Source of the DNA: Myxocyprinus asiaticus
Lineage: Eukaryota; Chordata; Actinopteri; Cypriniformes; Catostomidae
Assembly (NCBI RefSeq): GCF_019703515.2
Contig: NC_059372.1
Span: 17,326,492-17,390,491, forward strand
DNA length: 64,000 bases
Direction of reading: 5' to 3'
Positions 36,701-49,163 of this stretch are shown here, in pieces. The position numbers and the translations under genes are program-made. Under the pieces are notes generated by a model. The model was not told the DNA's origin and did no database searches. It saw only the letters and a list, made by a program, of their open reading frames with translations. The stretch's first letter is position 1; every line of letters starts with the position of its first letter.

Positions 36701-37417
36701 GAAAGATATGTATGGATTGATATAATTCTAACACTGGGAAGGTCATCTTGCCATTGGGCTTTAAGTGTAGACAGAAACGATTGACCTGATTAAGAATGTA
36801 ATCCTGTGAGCTTGCCTGAGGTCACCAGGCTCCTGTGCTAATCCCAGTGAACCAAGCAGGTGCACGGTCCTCTACTCAAAATGTCACTTCTCACCATGCA
36901 GATTTTAGCTACACCTGTTACTCTGCTCTGTTGGGATTTTAAAACGTGTAGAGTTGTATTCCTGTTATTTGATGTTTTAAAAAAATATATACATAATTAG
37001 TGATTTTTATGTTTATTATTGTGATTTCTAATTGGAATTGTGAACTTTGTTTATTTTTTTATTTCTTGGCATATTTATGGATGTACCAATTTGGATTTAA
37101 AGCATTTAAGCCTAGTGCAGCAAATGACTGTCTGGGTTGAGCAACCATTCGATGATCTTGGGGCGTGATGTTCAAATAATGGAGTAGCTGCTTCCAGGAA
37201 TATGGCTTCAGGTTTTTTTCTCTAGAAGCACTTAGCAGAGTTCAGTCTCAGTTTTTAGTTTTCTGTAATGCCTCATTTCTCCCCTTGTCAGTTGTTCGAG
37301 TGTCCCATTTAACTTCCTTTTTTGGTGATGCTTGCAACGAAAAAAAAAAGCTTAGAATTAGGCAAGCTGTTGCAAACCATCACTAGTGCACCTCAATCTT
37401 TTACCATTTGTCAAGTA

Positions 37418-38812
37418 CAGTTGTGCTCTAAAGTTTGCATACCCTTGGAGAATTGGTATTATATGTACCATTTTTTAAAGAAAACATGAGTGAGCAGGCA
37501 AAACACATTTATTTCTTATGGAATTCATATTCAGCTGTAGGTTATAACAGAATGGCACAATCATAAAACATGGCGGCAAAGAAAAAAATGAAATGACCCC
37601 TGTTCAAAAGTCTGCATACCCTTAGTTCTTAATACTGTGTATTGCCCCCTTTAGCATCAATGACAGTGTGCAGTCTTTTGTAATAGTTGTCTGTGAGGCC
37701 CCAAATTCTTGCAGGTGGTATAGCTGCCCATTCATCTTGGCAGAATGCATCCAGGTCATGCAAAGTCTTTGGTCGTCTTGCATGAACTGCACATTTGAGA
37801 TCTCCCCAGAGTGGCTCGATGATATTAAGGTCAGGAGACTGTGATGGCCACTCCAGAACCTTCACCTTTTTCTGCTGTAACCACTGGAGGGTCAACTTGG
37901 CCTTGTGCTTAGGGTCATTGTCGTGCTGGAAAGTCCAAGAGCGTCCCATGCACGGTTTTCATGCAGAAGAATGCAAATTGTCTGCCAGTATTTTCTGATA
38001 ACATGCTGCATTCATCTTGCCATCAATTTTCACAAGATTCCCCGTAACTTTAGAGCTCACACACCCCCAAAACATCAGTGAGCCACCACCATGCTTCACA
38101 GTGGGGATGGTATTCTTTTCACTATAGGCCTTGTTGACCCCTCTCCAAACATAGCGCTTATGGTTGTGACCATAAAGCTCTATTTTGGTCTCGTCACTCC
38201 AAGCTGTGAGGCGTGTCAAGGTGTTGTCGGGCATATTGTAACCGGGCTTTTTTGTGGCATTGGTGCAGTAATGGCTTCTTTCTGGCAACTCGACCATGCA
38301 GCTCATTTTTGTTCAATTATCGTCATATTGTGCTCCTTGAAACAACCACACCATCTTTTTCCAGAGCAGCCTGTATTTCTCCTGAGGTTACCTGTGGGTT
38401 TTTCTTTGTATCCGAACAATTCTTCTGGCAGTTGTGGCTGAAATCTTTCTGGGTCTACCTGACCTTGGCTTGGTATCAAGAGATCCCCGAATTTTCCACT
38501 TCTTAATAAGTGATTGAACAGTACTGACTGGCATTTTCAAGGCTTTGGATATCTTTTTATATCCTTTTCCATCTTTATAAAGTTCCATTACCTTGTTACA
38601 CAGGTCTTTTGACAGTTCTTTCTGCTCCCGATGGCTCAGTATCTAGCCTGCTCAGTGCATCCATTATGATTTAAAAAGGAGCTAAACAACTATGTGATAA
38701 TAAATGGCTTCATATGATCACTATCCTTAAATAAGGATGATCAGTCATATTTTCAAAATTAATGCCAAAATTTCACAATTTCTGCCAGGGTATGCAAACT
38801 TGAGCACAAATG
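37418..38812 (-). mobile_element. Tc1-like transposon, nearly full length
   Basis: Left end CAGTTGTGCTCTAAAGTTTG and right end, inverted, CATTTGTGCTCAAGTTTGCA, each next to a TA (37416-37417 and 38813-38814), the Tc1/mariner target. An internal repeat AAGTCTGCATACCCTTAG (37608-37625) resembles the end, as in IR/DR-type fish elements. 1395 bp, coding a damaged transposase on the minus strand. Confidence 0.93.
37629..38645 (-). pseudogene. Tc1-like transposase, three in-frame stop codons
   Basis: Read on the minus strand the protein keeps one frame from about 38640 to the stop near 37629. The N-terminal part has a paired-like HTH (GYKKISKALKMPVSTVQSLI, then RSGRPRKISATTARR). The catalytic part shows all three acidic positions: WSDETK, QHDNDPKH and SPDLNIIEPLW. 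Stops interrupt it at 38388-38390 (TAA), 38313-38315 (TGA) and 37959-37961 (TGA). No frameshift is needed, so decay is modest; the copy is inactive. Length (about 335 codons) is normal for Tc1 transposases. Confidence 0.9.
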
Positions 38813-38814
38813 TA

Positions 38815-39401
38815 GTTTGCTAATATCTTACTGTGTTTATCTTGCTCCAAGGATCCTTTATCACTCACCATTTCTAACTCTTAAATGCTGGCTGAGTGAT
38901 AAACCCTAGTGAACTGAGTCACTGTCTATTTTCTACATAAGCAGCTGTTTATATAAACCACATTCTAATCAAAATGGAAATTAATTAGAAAACAATTTGA
39001 GACACTTTTCATAGCGAGAAACTTTGTTTACAGCCATGCAAGTGGCGCTCCACACAAGATAATCAATATAGACTCGTAATGGCTTCAAATGTTAGCATGT
39101 GGCTTAGCTAAAACGTTTGTGCTGAAATGGGCACAAAAATGTTGCATGGGGTGAAATAATGAATTTTTAATTAGGAATTCTTTTCTTTAAATACTTGGGC
39201 AAAAGTATGGGCAATTATTCAAAATAAAATTTAAATCCAGATATGACCTTGTGCGATTTTTATTTATATTTTGTTTTTTTATTTTTATCTTTATTTTTTT
39301 ATACCGCAAAAAGGCTGTGATTCAATTAAATAAATAAATTGTCTGCTCGCATGTTCATGCTGCTCTGTCCTGTCTGTATTGTGGTTGTGTATTATTACAG
39401 T
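38815..39401 (+). other. Intronic sequence between two transposons
   Basis: AT-rich, no recognised exon or element. Confidence 0.5.
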
Positions 39402-39409
39402 GTTTTCAG

Positions 39410-39888
39410 TAGAGGTCAACTAATATGGGTTTTTTAATGGCCGATACTGATATCCAGAAAGCAGGGTGGCCAATATGCCGATATAATGCCAATATATCAC
39501 ACAGTTTAATATTATAGTTAATTGCATACATTTATTGTCTAAAGAAAATTATTTAACTTTTATTCAGCATTATATTTACTCAAACTTTCACACACGGACT
39601 GACCATCATGCAGCATTCTTGAGTCAGTGGGACGCAGTTTTGATCAGACTTTTATCAAACGCACTTAAGAGTATGAGTGCTCATACGTGTCTCTGCAAGA
39701 ACGTTTAAATGAGACTCTGCACATCGGTCTATTATTGTGGTAACAAAATGGAACGTAACAACAAAATGAACGGTGATTGGTCATTTACATTCGGCACTGT
39801 CACAGCTTGAGAAACTAGTTGGCCAAATGGGAAAAATACCAAATATCGGGTGATTTATCGGCTTTGCCGATATATCGGTCGACCACTA
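39410..39888. mobile_element. hAT-like MITE (TAGAGGTCAAC ends)
   Basis: Left TAGAGGTCAACTAATATGGG and right, inverted, TAGTGGTCGACCGATATATC. Flanks GTTTTCAG (39402-39409) and GTTTTCAC (39889-39896) agree at 7 of 8 positions, a hAT-type 8-bp duplication. 479 bp, no coding part. Confidence 0.85.
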
Positions 39889-39896
39889 GTTTTCAC

Positions 39897-42300
39897 AGAG
39901 TTTGTGCTCCACAACTCCATCACGTGCTCAGAGTAATAGATGTGCTCCAAGTTCGGTTCCGTTTGTTTACGTGTGCTGAGTGCATTATATTTAAAGCACT
40001 CCAGATTCATTTAATTTCACTTTTGCTTTATTCCAAATATGTTTGACCACTACAAGTTAATATACAAATATAAATAAATAATACACCCCATGGCACTGGG
40101 TATTTGTGAACAGAGGATGAGATGTTAAAATGAGGACCACATTATGCAGCTGTTGTAAATGTGAATTTCACTACACACAAACTCTTCATGCAGATGAATA
40201 GTGGGCTGAGACCCTATCACAAAGTGGACATTGGACAGGTACAATGCAAATACGCAGATTATTTTTTTATAATATGTTTTTAAATAAAACAATTTTATTT
40301 CCCTTGGTTTCATCGACTTTGATTTGGTTGTCCTCTCCACAATGGTATTGTGATGGTGAATACGATTTTGGCCAAAATGTTTGGTTAGATATCTTAGAAT
40401 GTAGCCTAATTTAGCTATCTACAACTTAATAGTTTTTTTCCGTAAATGTTCCTATGAGGCCCTTAAAAGCCATCTAGGTAGGCAGTTCATTAAGTTTTGA
40501 GATGCAGCCACTGTATCGCACACACTAGTGCTATAGACAAACAAGTTACGCTTGAAACACTTGAAGAACATTGTAATTATAACTTAAATAAATGTCAATT
40601 TACACTCTGCAAATATATGTTAATGCTACCGCTCTCTTTTCTTTCTATCGTGCTCTGCCAGCAGTTATGATTTGTGAGTTCACACACATTTGACTTCACA
40701 CTCTGCCATGTGGAAATTGTTTTTCAAAATGCAGAAAGACATGTTATGCAATACTTATTGAGTGTCATCTGCCTGCTTGTCTCTTTTAACCCTTACTGTC
40801 CAGCTGTGTATTCTTGGAAAATTCTAATTGCACTTGCTTTGCATCCTGCCTAGCAACAAGATGTAGTGCTTTTGACGGTCAGTAATTCTGTGAAAGCTGC
40901 TAGTGGCCATTAGAGTAGCTTATGTTATTGAGTCCTACCTTTGCTAGTACTTTAGATGCAACAACATGCCTATTTTGAAATCGCTTGATAAGCACTGTTT
41001 TCTTTCCTGTGTTGAAGTATTTCCTTTAGAAACTGCAAGTTTGAAAAGAACATATCAGAGAGTTTGTCCCTTTTTTTTTAAGTATAGCCAATGGGCTTTA
41101 GTTACATTACATCCATGAACCATGATTTGCTACTTGCTAGTCGATTGCAAATGGTATTGGGGGAGGGACATTCTCATTCTAGAGAGCATTTGATTGGACA
41201 AAAATCTGTGTAGTGCAAGATGAGCCAAGAGAAAGACTGTAAATTTGAAATGTGTTTAAAGTTTAAGAGTACACTACCATTTAGATGGCCTCGAAACTAA
41301 CACAAAAAAGCCACAATTTTATTTAATGTGATCCATAGTAGACTCTATATTAGAGCTTAGACCCCTCACAACTCTCATGCCATCCAATTCCTTACAGTTT
41401 CTCCTTCGGTTATACGTTTTGTTAACGATGGATGAAGTGTATGTATTCAGTGGTGCATATTTTAAATGGGTTGAAACTGGAGGTGATTTAACCTCATGTT
41501 ACTTTGCCACAGATGTACTGTGACAGATTTAGAGAGATTTGTCTCAGGTTGTCTTTAAGTTTTTGATTTACTGCAGGTCAAAAATAACAGCTCTTATAAA
41601 AGGGAAGTTGAAAGGTCTAAGTCTCATGTCTGAAACTAGGCTGGTTGGAAACTTAGTTTGGGGCTCTCTGAACAGCTGTAGAAACTACCAGGTTTATAAA
41701 GCCCCCGCCCTCTGGGGGCCCAGAGACAGTCAAAGCAGCAGTGGTGTCTGAGGGATCTTCTAAGTATGTCATAGAATTTATCAGTGGAATGCAGTTGGAT
41801 ATGAATGTTAAAAGATCATCTGTTTGCTTTGAAGCATAATAACAGCATATAATTTTTACATTCAATTTATTTTATATTTAATATAAAACATTATATATAT
41901 ATAACTTTATATACAAGTCTGAATGGACCATTTTTATATTTTCATTAAAGTGAGAAAGACTAGGCTACAAACTAGTAATTGTATTGTCTTTCCTTGTCAT
42001 CCATGCCAGAGATGATGACATCTGGTTCATTTCACAAAATTAGAACAGAAATCTATTTGGTTATTGTTAAAGGCTCGTAACTTGCTGATTAATAAAGCTA
42101 AATTTAGAAGGAAAAAAATTATATGAACTAAAGGCACTCTGGAACCACGTTAACTTATGCGTCACTTCATGTCTTCTCTCATGCGGGTAGCGTGTGCTGA
42201 GCGGGACAGGGCATAAATGAAGCGTGTTCGGTGCTAGAGAAAAATATTTAAGAACACAGCACAGAAAGATCAGATCTGGTGTACATAGCACTGTTGTTTT
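39897..42300 (+). other. Intronic sequence, no recognised features
   Basis: AT-rich. A GC-rich patch AAGCCCCCGCCCTCTGGGGG at 41699 stands out but I cannot assign it. Confidence 0.45.
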
Positions 42301-42389
42301 GTCGCGCTGCTCACTAGAGACGCCATAGGCTAATTGTTAGCAAGCCAGCTAACTTTAGCAACTTCATAGAGTCTGAGGAAGTAGAACTG

Positions 42390-42660
42390 CTTGCATTTTT
42401 AGCGACATGCACCTGATCGTCTAGATGTAGATCACTGGCTAAATATCGAAAATTACTCAAAAGCTTATCATCGATATAGTGGATTTTCTTTTTTTTTTTT
42501 TTTTTTATCGCAATAAATATCGAGATTGTTTTATCGCCTAACCCTACATTCAACAAAAATCTTGCCGCTGTCTAGGGCTGAATGATTTGGACCAAAAAAT
42601 CAAATTGCAATTATTTTGAAAACGATTGCGATTTGAACTGCGATATGATAAACATAAAAC
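42390..42660. repeat. Adjacent ends of two hAT-like families
   Basis: ATCGAGATTGTTTTATCGCC ending TAACCCTA (42548) is a right end, and TAGGGCTGAATGATTTGGAC (42573) a left end of another family with ATTGCGATTTGAACTGCG. Neither partner end could be placed. Confidence 0.45.
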
Positions 42661-43575
42661 AAAAAATATGTGTGATTCCTTTTAACCAAAATTAAACCAT
42701 GCTTTGCCCATGCTTTACTGCCAGCTGGAAATACTGTTCTAGAAAGGGTCACACTTGAGTCCTCTTCCAAAAAAAAAATAAAATAAATTATATATATGTA
42801 ATATATACATTATTTTTTTTATAATATATATATATATATATATATAAAACGTTTTTTAGTAAAGGGGGAGAGAGAGAATTACAATCACTTTTCATAATAT
42901 TTTTTTTGAAACCCATTCAACTTGAATTTTATATTATTGCAATATAATAATGTTAAGACTAAAGTTAATGTTATAGAAATATATTATTGTATAATAATAC
43001 TTTATTACTATAATAATTTATTATTATGATTATTTAGTAGTAATTTATTTCTTTTGCAATTTCCAGTGTTTCCCCTAGGATTTTTTCAGTTGTGCGTGCG
43101 TCCATGAGCCCGTAACGCTGGACCCGTACTTACACACGTCAATGGAGAAATAGCATAAAATGACCTTAGAACCATTATTGATGGGTTATTCATTTTCTCC
43201 TTGTCCTGTGTGTGTTTACTGGGGGCTTTTGAAGAGCTCTGGAAGGCTCTGGGTGTGAAATTTACTAAAACATCTGAACATTTACAACAATCTTACCTAA
43301 ATCTCACAGGCGGTTACAATTCTTATCTCTAGTTTTATTCAGAATGATTTTTAAAGTAAATAGCCTATTTATGGTCCTCTGTTTCAGTTACTTGTTTCTC
43401 AGCAAGATGTGATGCAATCATGTGCTGACTTACATTTATGTTGTTGTTCTTGGCAGATACCTTTTAACAAAGACTATAACCGGTAGTTAAAGGGCAGTTC
43501 ACCCCAAAATGAAATTTCTGTCATTACTAACCCCCAAGCCTGTATGAATTTCTCTCTTCTGTGGAATACAAAAGG

Positions 43576-44576
43576 AGGGTTGCAAAATTCTTTGAATTTT
43601 CAAAGATGGAAACTTTCCATGGGAATTAACGGGAATATATGAGAATTAATGGGAATAAACTGGAAATTTGCAAAATTGCATGTTAGCATATAATAGGGAA
43701 CTTAAATGTAGTAAAAAAATTTTTTTAAAAAACATCTTGCAGCATAATCTTGATTAAAACAACCAGATTTAATGCAAATTCAGTTGAATTTCTACCCTGC
43801 GCATTCCTCAATCACATGCACACAGCGCACTACTTACTGCAGGCTACTTACTACAGCAGGACTATTGAAGCCACACTACTGAGCCCAAGGACTACATCAA
43901 GTCAAGTAAGTTTTGATGATATTACTAGGGTAAATATATTTGATCTATGGTATTAAAGTTTAACTAGCATATACTAAATCAAAATGTGTTTATACAGTAG
44001 CTAGCTAGCCAGTAAATCAGATATGCTAATTGTAAGCTAGCTAACACCATTTCATTGACAATTTAAGAGGCTACATATCATGGTGCTGTGATGCTGTTTC
44101 TTCTGCCTTCTGCTAGCCAGTTTTCTGTTATCATACAAGAATGTAGGTTATAGTTTGATTTAGCATGCTGATTGAGGAGTTGTTCATCTATTCATCTAGC
44201 CTATTTCTATTCATTTGTCCAGCATCATTTGTAAAATATTTTTACCATTCCAGGATATTCCAATTGTTTATTTATATATCTGTGCATGGCATTGCATTAG
44301 TGTTTTTTTCTAATCTTATTCTACAGAACAATACCACGTGCACCATCTGATATGTGGATACATTTCACCTCAGCCAATGTTGAAGTAAAGGCTGTGTACA
44401 TTTGCAAATACTGTGCAAAGACCTATGTTAAGAATGCCACAAAGATGCAGCAGCATATAGCCAAGTGCCCAAAGTTTTTTCCAATATTTCCAAAATTCCC
44501 CAGCTTAACTTCCCATGGAAAGTTTCTGGAAAGTTTCCGGAAATTTACCAGAAATTTTCCGCCCCTTAGCAACCCT
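43576..44576 (+). mobile_element. hAT-like element with BED-type zinc finger remnant
   Basis: Left end AGGGTTGCAAAATTC and right end, inverted, AGGGTTGCTAAGGGGCGGAA. The terminal regions share AACTTTCCATGGGAA. The interior keeps a BED-finger exon but no catalytic domain. The 8-bp duplication is not preserved. Confidence 0.8.
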
Positions 44577-44585
44577 AGATGTTAG
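44352..44585 (+). pseudogene. BED zinc finger fragment of a hAT transposase
   Basis: Codes MWIHFTSANVEVKAVYICKY followed by CAKTYVKNATKMQQHIAKC. The spacing C-x2-C, then H-x3-C, with an N-terminal W-x-H-F start, is the BED finger typical of hAT transposase N-termini. Reading runs out into the terminal repeat; the RNase-H-like catalytic domain and dimerisation part are missing. Confidence 0.7.
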
Positions 44586-44868
44586 GCAGAATGTTAGTTC
44601 CAGTCACGATTCACTGTCACTGTATTTTTCCCATACATTCTCCCTAACATGTCCTTTTGAGTTCCAAAGTAGAAAGGAAATCGTAAACGTTTGCAAGTGA
44701 TAACAGAATTACTATCACTTTAAGAATACAACTCAGTACCCACAAGTTACATTAAAATGGCCATTTAGTGTTGACAAAATGCATTGAAAATGTTAACAGA
44801 TGAAATCCTGAGAGAGAACCTTGCTTATATGTATATTAAAGATAGAAAAGGATATTTTTTCATGTTAT

Positions 44869-44869
44869 G

Positions 44870-44901
<32 letters not shown>
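44869..44901. repeat. (ATT)n microsatellite
   Basis: Eleven ATT-type triplets. Confidence 0.95.
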
Positions 44902-44902
<1 letters not shown>

Positions 44903-45723
44903 GTGTTTATATTACTTTATTATTATTATTTATGCACATGTTTACATACTATAAACAGTTTACTGATTCTCAGGTTTGATTGACCTGTACAGGTCAGATG
45001 GAGCTCCAGATAGATGGAGATGACACGTGTAACAGGTGTTTAATTGTTTCTCTTCTCCCTGCAGTAGGTTCTCTTCACTCAGAGTAGTTCTGGTAGTGGT
45101 TTACACAAAGCATTTTTGCTGTGTCTGCCTTTCTTGTCAAAGGTTCTGTAATATGATATAAAAGAGTGATATGAAAATGCTGCGATATGAAAGGCGGGAA
45201 AACTAGATTGCTCCGTCGTTGCGTGCTTGCAATGTTAACAGCTTTGCTTTGTTGATTTATAAACAGAAGCAATAGTTTTATCGCATCACTCACTTACAGA
45301 GACACAGTACAACGCCATTCGCATGTCGAATCTTAAGTTCAGTAAATATGCGACAAACATACTTGTGACTTTCACTGCGCACGCTTACACAAAACTCAAC
45401 AAGCGTTCAGTGAGGTGCACGGGAGAGGGAGAGAAGGATGCGGGAGAGCTGATTTACTTGCGCAGATTCTGAAATTACAGTTTGATACAAACACAAGATT
45501 ATTGATTTGTTCATCTGTATGGATTGGTTTACCAATTCGCAGCTACTTGTTAAAGTGAATAAAAGTGTGTAGTAATTCCCCGCATTCTGAACTTGGAACA
45601 TGATTAAATCTGTGTGCAATACCTGCAATCTCGTGCTGATATTCAGACCCTTCGGGTATCCTGCTTCTCCGTTGCAGGACACGTTCATGTTGGACTGCTG
45701 TACGGTGACGTCACTGTGATTAT

Positions 45724-45756
<33 letters not shown>

Positions 45757-45762
45757 CGTGTG
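45724..45762. repeat. (GT)n microsatellite, imperfect
   Basis: GT/GC-GT units, about nineteen dinucleotides. Confidence 0.9.
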
Positions 45763-46424
45763 GTGGGCTCCCTTTCGTTTCATAGTACCAGCCCCATTCA
45801 ACAGTGTGGAGTGTAAAAAGCGCACAGCTGACTGGCCCTAGCAAGCATTACGTTGCGTAAAGAATATTAATGAACCATGTGAAATCTCAGCAGTGGCACT
45901 CATAAGCGGTGCGGCGCATCTAGGGGAAACATTGAATTTCTTAATTTACTATGCAGTCCCGGTAAACCCTCAAGCCTTTATTTCGGTGGAAGCTTTAATT
46001 TTGAAAACTGAAGGGACAGAAGTTTATGTTGTTTGAAGCGGAGTTGACTACAGTCTTTTAATGCAGTGGAATGCTCTCATCTGCCTTGCTGTCAACAAAA
46101 ACCACTCTCATGGGATTATTTTAAATGTGTATAGTAAATTTGTAGTGGCCAAACATAGAGGTATGTGAAATTATGCAAATGTTCAATTAAAGTAAATCTG
46201 GGGCACTATAAATAATGCACTCGGTGCACGTTAACTCACCTAAATGAACTCATAGCACATCTGTCACTCAGGGCACCAGATAGATAGAGTTTGTGTGTAT
46301 GGAGCACAGAACCACTCTGAAACCACATGTGTAATACAATGATCCCATTTACATGTATTTAAGAAAGCACTACACACTACAGACAAAACAGCCATGCATT
46401 TTTTTATTATTATTGTTATTTTTC

Positions 46425-46609
46425 ATTTTTGGAGCTTGAGAATTCACTGTTCACTGTCATTATATGGCAAGTAAACCCTTTGAAGACTTTTGGAAATGTT
46501 TCTTTTGATGTTCTATGACAGAAAAAAAAAAAGTGGAAAATGGTTTGAGTAACATGGGGGTGAGTAAATAATGACAGAATTTTTCTTTTTGGATGAACTG
46601 TTCCTTTAA
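46425..46609. repeat. Right half of the palindromic TTAAAGGG family
   Basis: Contains GGGGGTGAGTAAATAATGAC and ends GATGAACTGTTCCTTTAA, the inverse of the family's left end. Confidence 0.75.
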
Positions 46610-47409
46610 AATTTTATACAAGTGCAGAATCAGTATCTTGTCATACAGAGAAAATCTATTTACACAGAGGATATTTCCTTGTGTGCTGGGAAGCCAGTTC
46701 TCCACCTTGTTTACCATACCAGCCTGTAATTACCTGTATAGTGGCTGTGTGTTGATCTCAGAGCTGCATGAGACGAGGAGGGATGAGATGAGCCGAGGGG
46801 CTGATGCAGCAGTGAAGCAGAGTACAGCCTCTGTCACGTGCACAAGTGCGTGAGAGAGCTTCAATGGCTTGTACTTGGAACTATGGGATTTTGCTCCCAT
46901 TATAATGACATGGATGTGTAGACAGTTCCTTTAGTGAAAAGGCGAAGAAAATAGGGCACAAAAAACAGCTGTACATCTACATCACATGACTGAGAGTCCT
47001 TTGGTGGAAATGGACAGCAGTGTTTAGTAGAGGTCTTTTATGGACATCACCTCACACTCTAGCTGTCAGTATGAGCTGAGATTCCTGCACCTGAGGTGGA
47101 TGAGCAATAAATCAATTGTTTGCTATTCTGCTCTAGTAAATCAAAATATTCCACAGCAAAAGGTACAAGTGTAGCTTTCTTAAAGCTGAAGTATGTAATT
47201 TAGGCATCACTAGAGGCGCCAAATGGAATTGCCAAAATAATGACTGTTTTCAAACTGGTTTCCTGTCTTCCATTGCTCCAACTAAAGCTCCGTTCACACA
47301 TGCAGCGACTTTATAGTTTGTTATCCCTTGTCCCTGTACTGTGAAGTTGCTAGAGGGCGTTCCTACTGCTTTCACTCTGTTGGACTGCACATCGGGCCAT
47401 TAAGGCTGT

Positions 47410-47593
47410 CACATTTAAATTCGAAATTCAAATATTCGTTGAATTTAAGGGAAAAAATGCACATTTTAGCATTCGAATTTTGGATGTGTGCCAAGCACTG
47501 ATGATGACTTCGACTCTTGGGCTAAAACAGGCACAAGTGCTATGGATAAATTGTAACGTGTTTTAAAGGTTGAATTTCCTTTTTAATTGACCG

Positions 47594-47625
<32 letters not shown>

Positions 47626-48059
47626 CATTTTTGTTACTGCAAAAGATGCTGAAAAAAGTGAGATGCGACACTGCGGTCAAAGACATCCATCTAGCACATG
47701 CTATTTTTTTTCTTAAAAAACGCTTAAGGGAACGCCAGCTCTGGCTCTGGCTCTGCTGTATTTCACAACGAGATTGCTTCTATATTTAGTTATTTGGTAT
47801 TTTGGTAATTCCCTCATAATTTGAGATCTACATCACCTGAATTGTTTGGAGTGCATCTGGACTGTGAGCTGTGTTTTCTTCCTCTCCTCAGTCAGGCGCG
47901 AGCTGCGGTGCTCCTCTCGCGCGCCATCATTAGTTTCATATCTGATCTCCATGTTGCGTTAAGTGAGATCAAAGGACTATTCAACAACGAAAATTTGTGT
48001 CGACAATTTTTTTTTATTGTTGATGTTGTCGATAATGTCGACTAATTGTTTCAGCCCTA
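47410..48059. repeat. Inserted hAT-like remnant (ends AAGGCTGTCACATTT / TTTCAGCCCTAA)
   Basis: The right end ATAATGTCGACTAATTGTTT CAGCCCTAA is typical of a fish hAT family. The left end AAGGCTGTCACATTTAAATT is related to another family, so this may be two fragments rather than one element. Confidence 0.45.
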
Positions 48060-48340
48060 ATGTATGAATCAAACTCACTCAGACTGCTGACAATTTCTTT
48101 TACACAATTAATTTTATTATACCCGTCGCTAAAAGTTGCTGCATGTGTGAACGGGGCTTAGTAGGTTGTACCACCACAAATCCGTTATCAGTAATTTTAT
48201 GTCCTGAATTGTTGACCCTTCTCAGAACAGAGCTGTTCAGACGTGATATCTGTTCTGAACGTAGGCAAACTCGGAAGTCTAATTCTCCATGGGTTTTCAT
48301 AATGGGTTTTTTGAATTTATGAGTAAAATAATGTCCGTGT

Positions 48341-49163
48341 TAGGGTTGCTTCGATACCAAGATTTTGGCTTCGGTACGATACCAGCCCTGGTACCTCGGT
48401 ACCGATACTATAATCAACAAATAAAACACCTTTTTGAACTAAATTATACAGAAAATGACGATTAAAAGAACTGCACAAAGTCTTACAGATTCAAATGATG
48501 CGTTTTCCATTTAAATTTTTCTGGATTCCTTGTTTACATTTTTTAATTAAATGTTATGATCAAATTATGTTTAATCAAATTGATACATACAGTTTTAATC
48601 AAATAAAAATATAATTATTTTATTTATTTTTTTACAAAAAATTGCTATTTTCTTTTTGGTAAAATAAAATGCTGCACAAAAGAGCTTCACAGTATTAATG
48701 AAAACATTAATGAAAAAAAATCTGATTTCCTGTGGTACAAGGCTGCTTGCGTTTGTGATATTGCTTACAGATAATAATAATAATAATAATAGTAGAATAA
48801 CCATTTAATGTTACATAATTGTTGTTATGGGTATTATTGCTAATTTTGGAATATTACATTTTATACAGTAGTTATATTTTTCTGTCTTCAATTTCAGGCA
48901 TCCATTTGACAAGGGCTCCATGTCAATTTCACCAATTTCAGGCATCCATGTCAGCAGGACTTTTATTTTGACAGACCTTTGAGTTCATCCTGTTTTTCGG
49001 GTTAGTTATATCAAGCTTCCCATTAATGCTGGGATACTCCCGTCGCGACTCTCGAGCTGAAATCTCCAAGCTGCACTCGAAATTAGCAACAAGATGATAT
49101 CATACCTTTTTAATTTTTGGGTATCGTGGTACTTCGTTAGTACCGGTAAACCGCGCAGCCCTA
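48341..49163. mobile_element. hAT-like element inserted into a palindromic arm
   Basis: Left TAGGGTTGCTTCGATACCAA; right, inverted, TAGGGCTGCGCGGTTTACCG. Flanks GTCCGTGT (48333-48340) and GTCTGTGG (49164-49171). The uninterrupted opposite arm (about 49374-49410) has a single GTCTGTGG-equivalent, which supports a genuine 8-bp duplication. No coding part. Confidence 0.8.

Larger units (their letters stand above)
43487..44723. repeat. Small palindromic element split by a hAT insertion
   Basis: Left part 43487-43575 (TTAAAGGGCAGTTCACCCCA) and right part 44577-44723 (ending ACTATCACTTTAA) flank the element at 43576-44576; together they resemble the shorter relative of the TTAAAGGG family. Confidence 0.65.
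44902..47183 (+). other. Intronic sequence with a GT repeat and one repeat half
   Basis: No exon recognised. Contains the GT microsatellite at 45724 and the repeat half at 46425; the rest is unassigned. Confidence 0.45.

Noticed and set aside
41690..41760. GC-rich patch with CCCCCGCCCTCTGGGGG as possible regulatory element or exon
   Set aside because: No frame compatible with kif1b and no splice signals; a single hairpin-like patch is not enough to call.
45407..45844. 145-codon minus-strand open stretch
   Set aside because: Runs through the GT microsatellite (Thr-His repeat); no recognisable domain or splice context.
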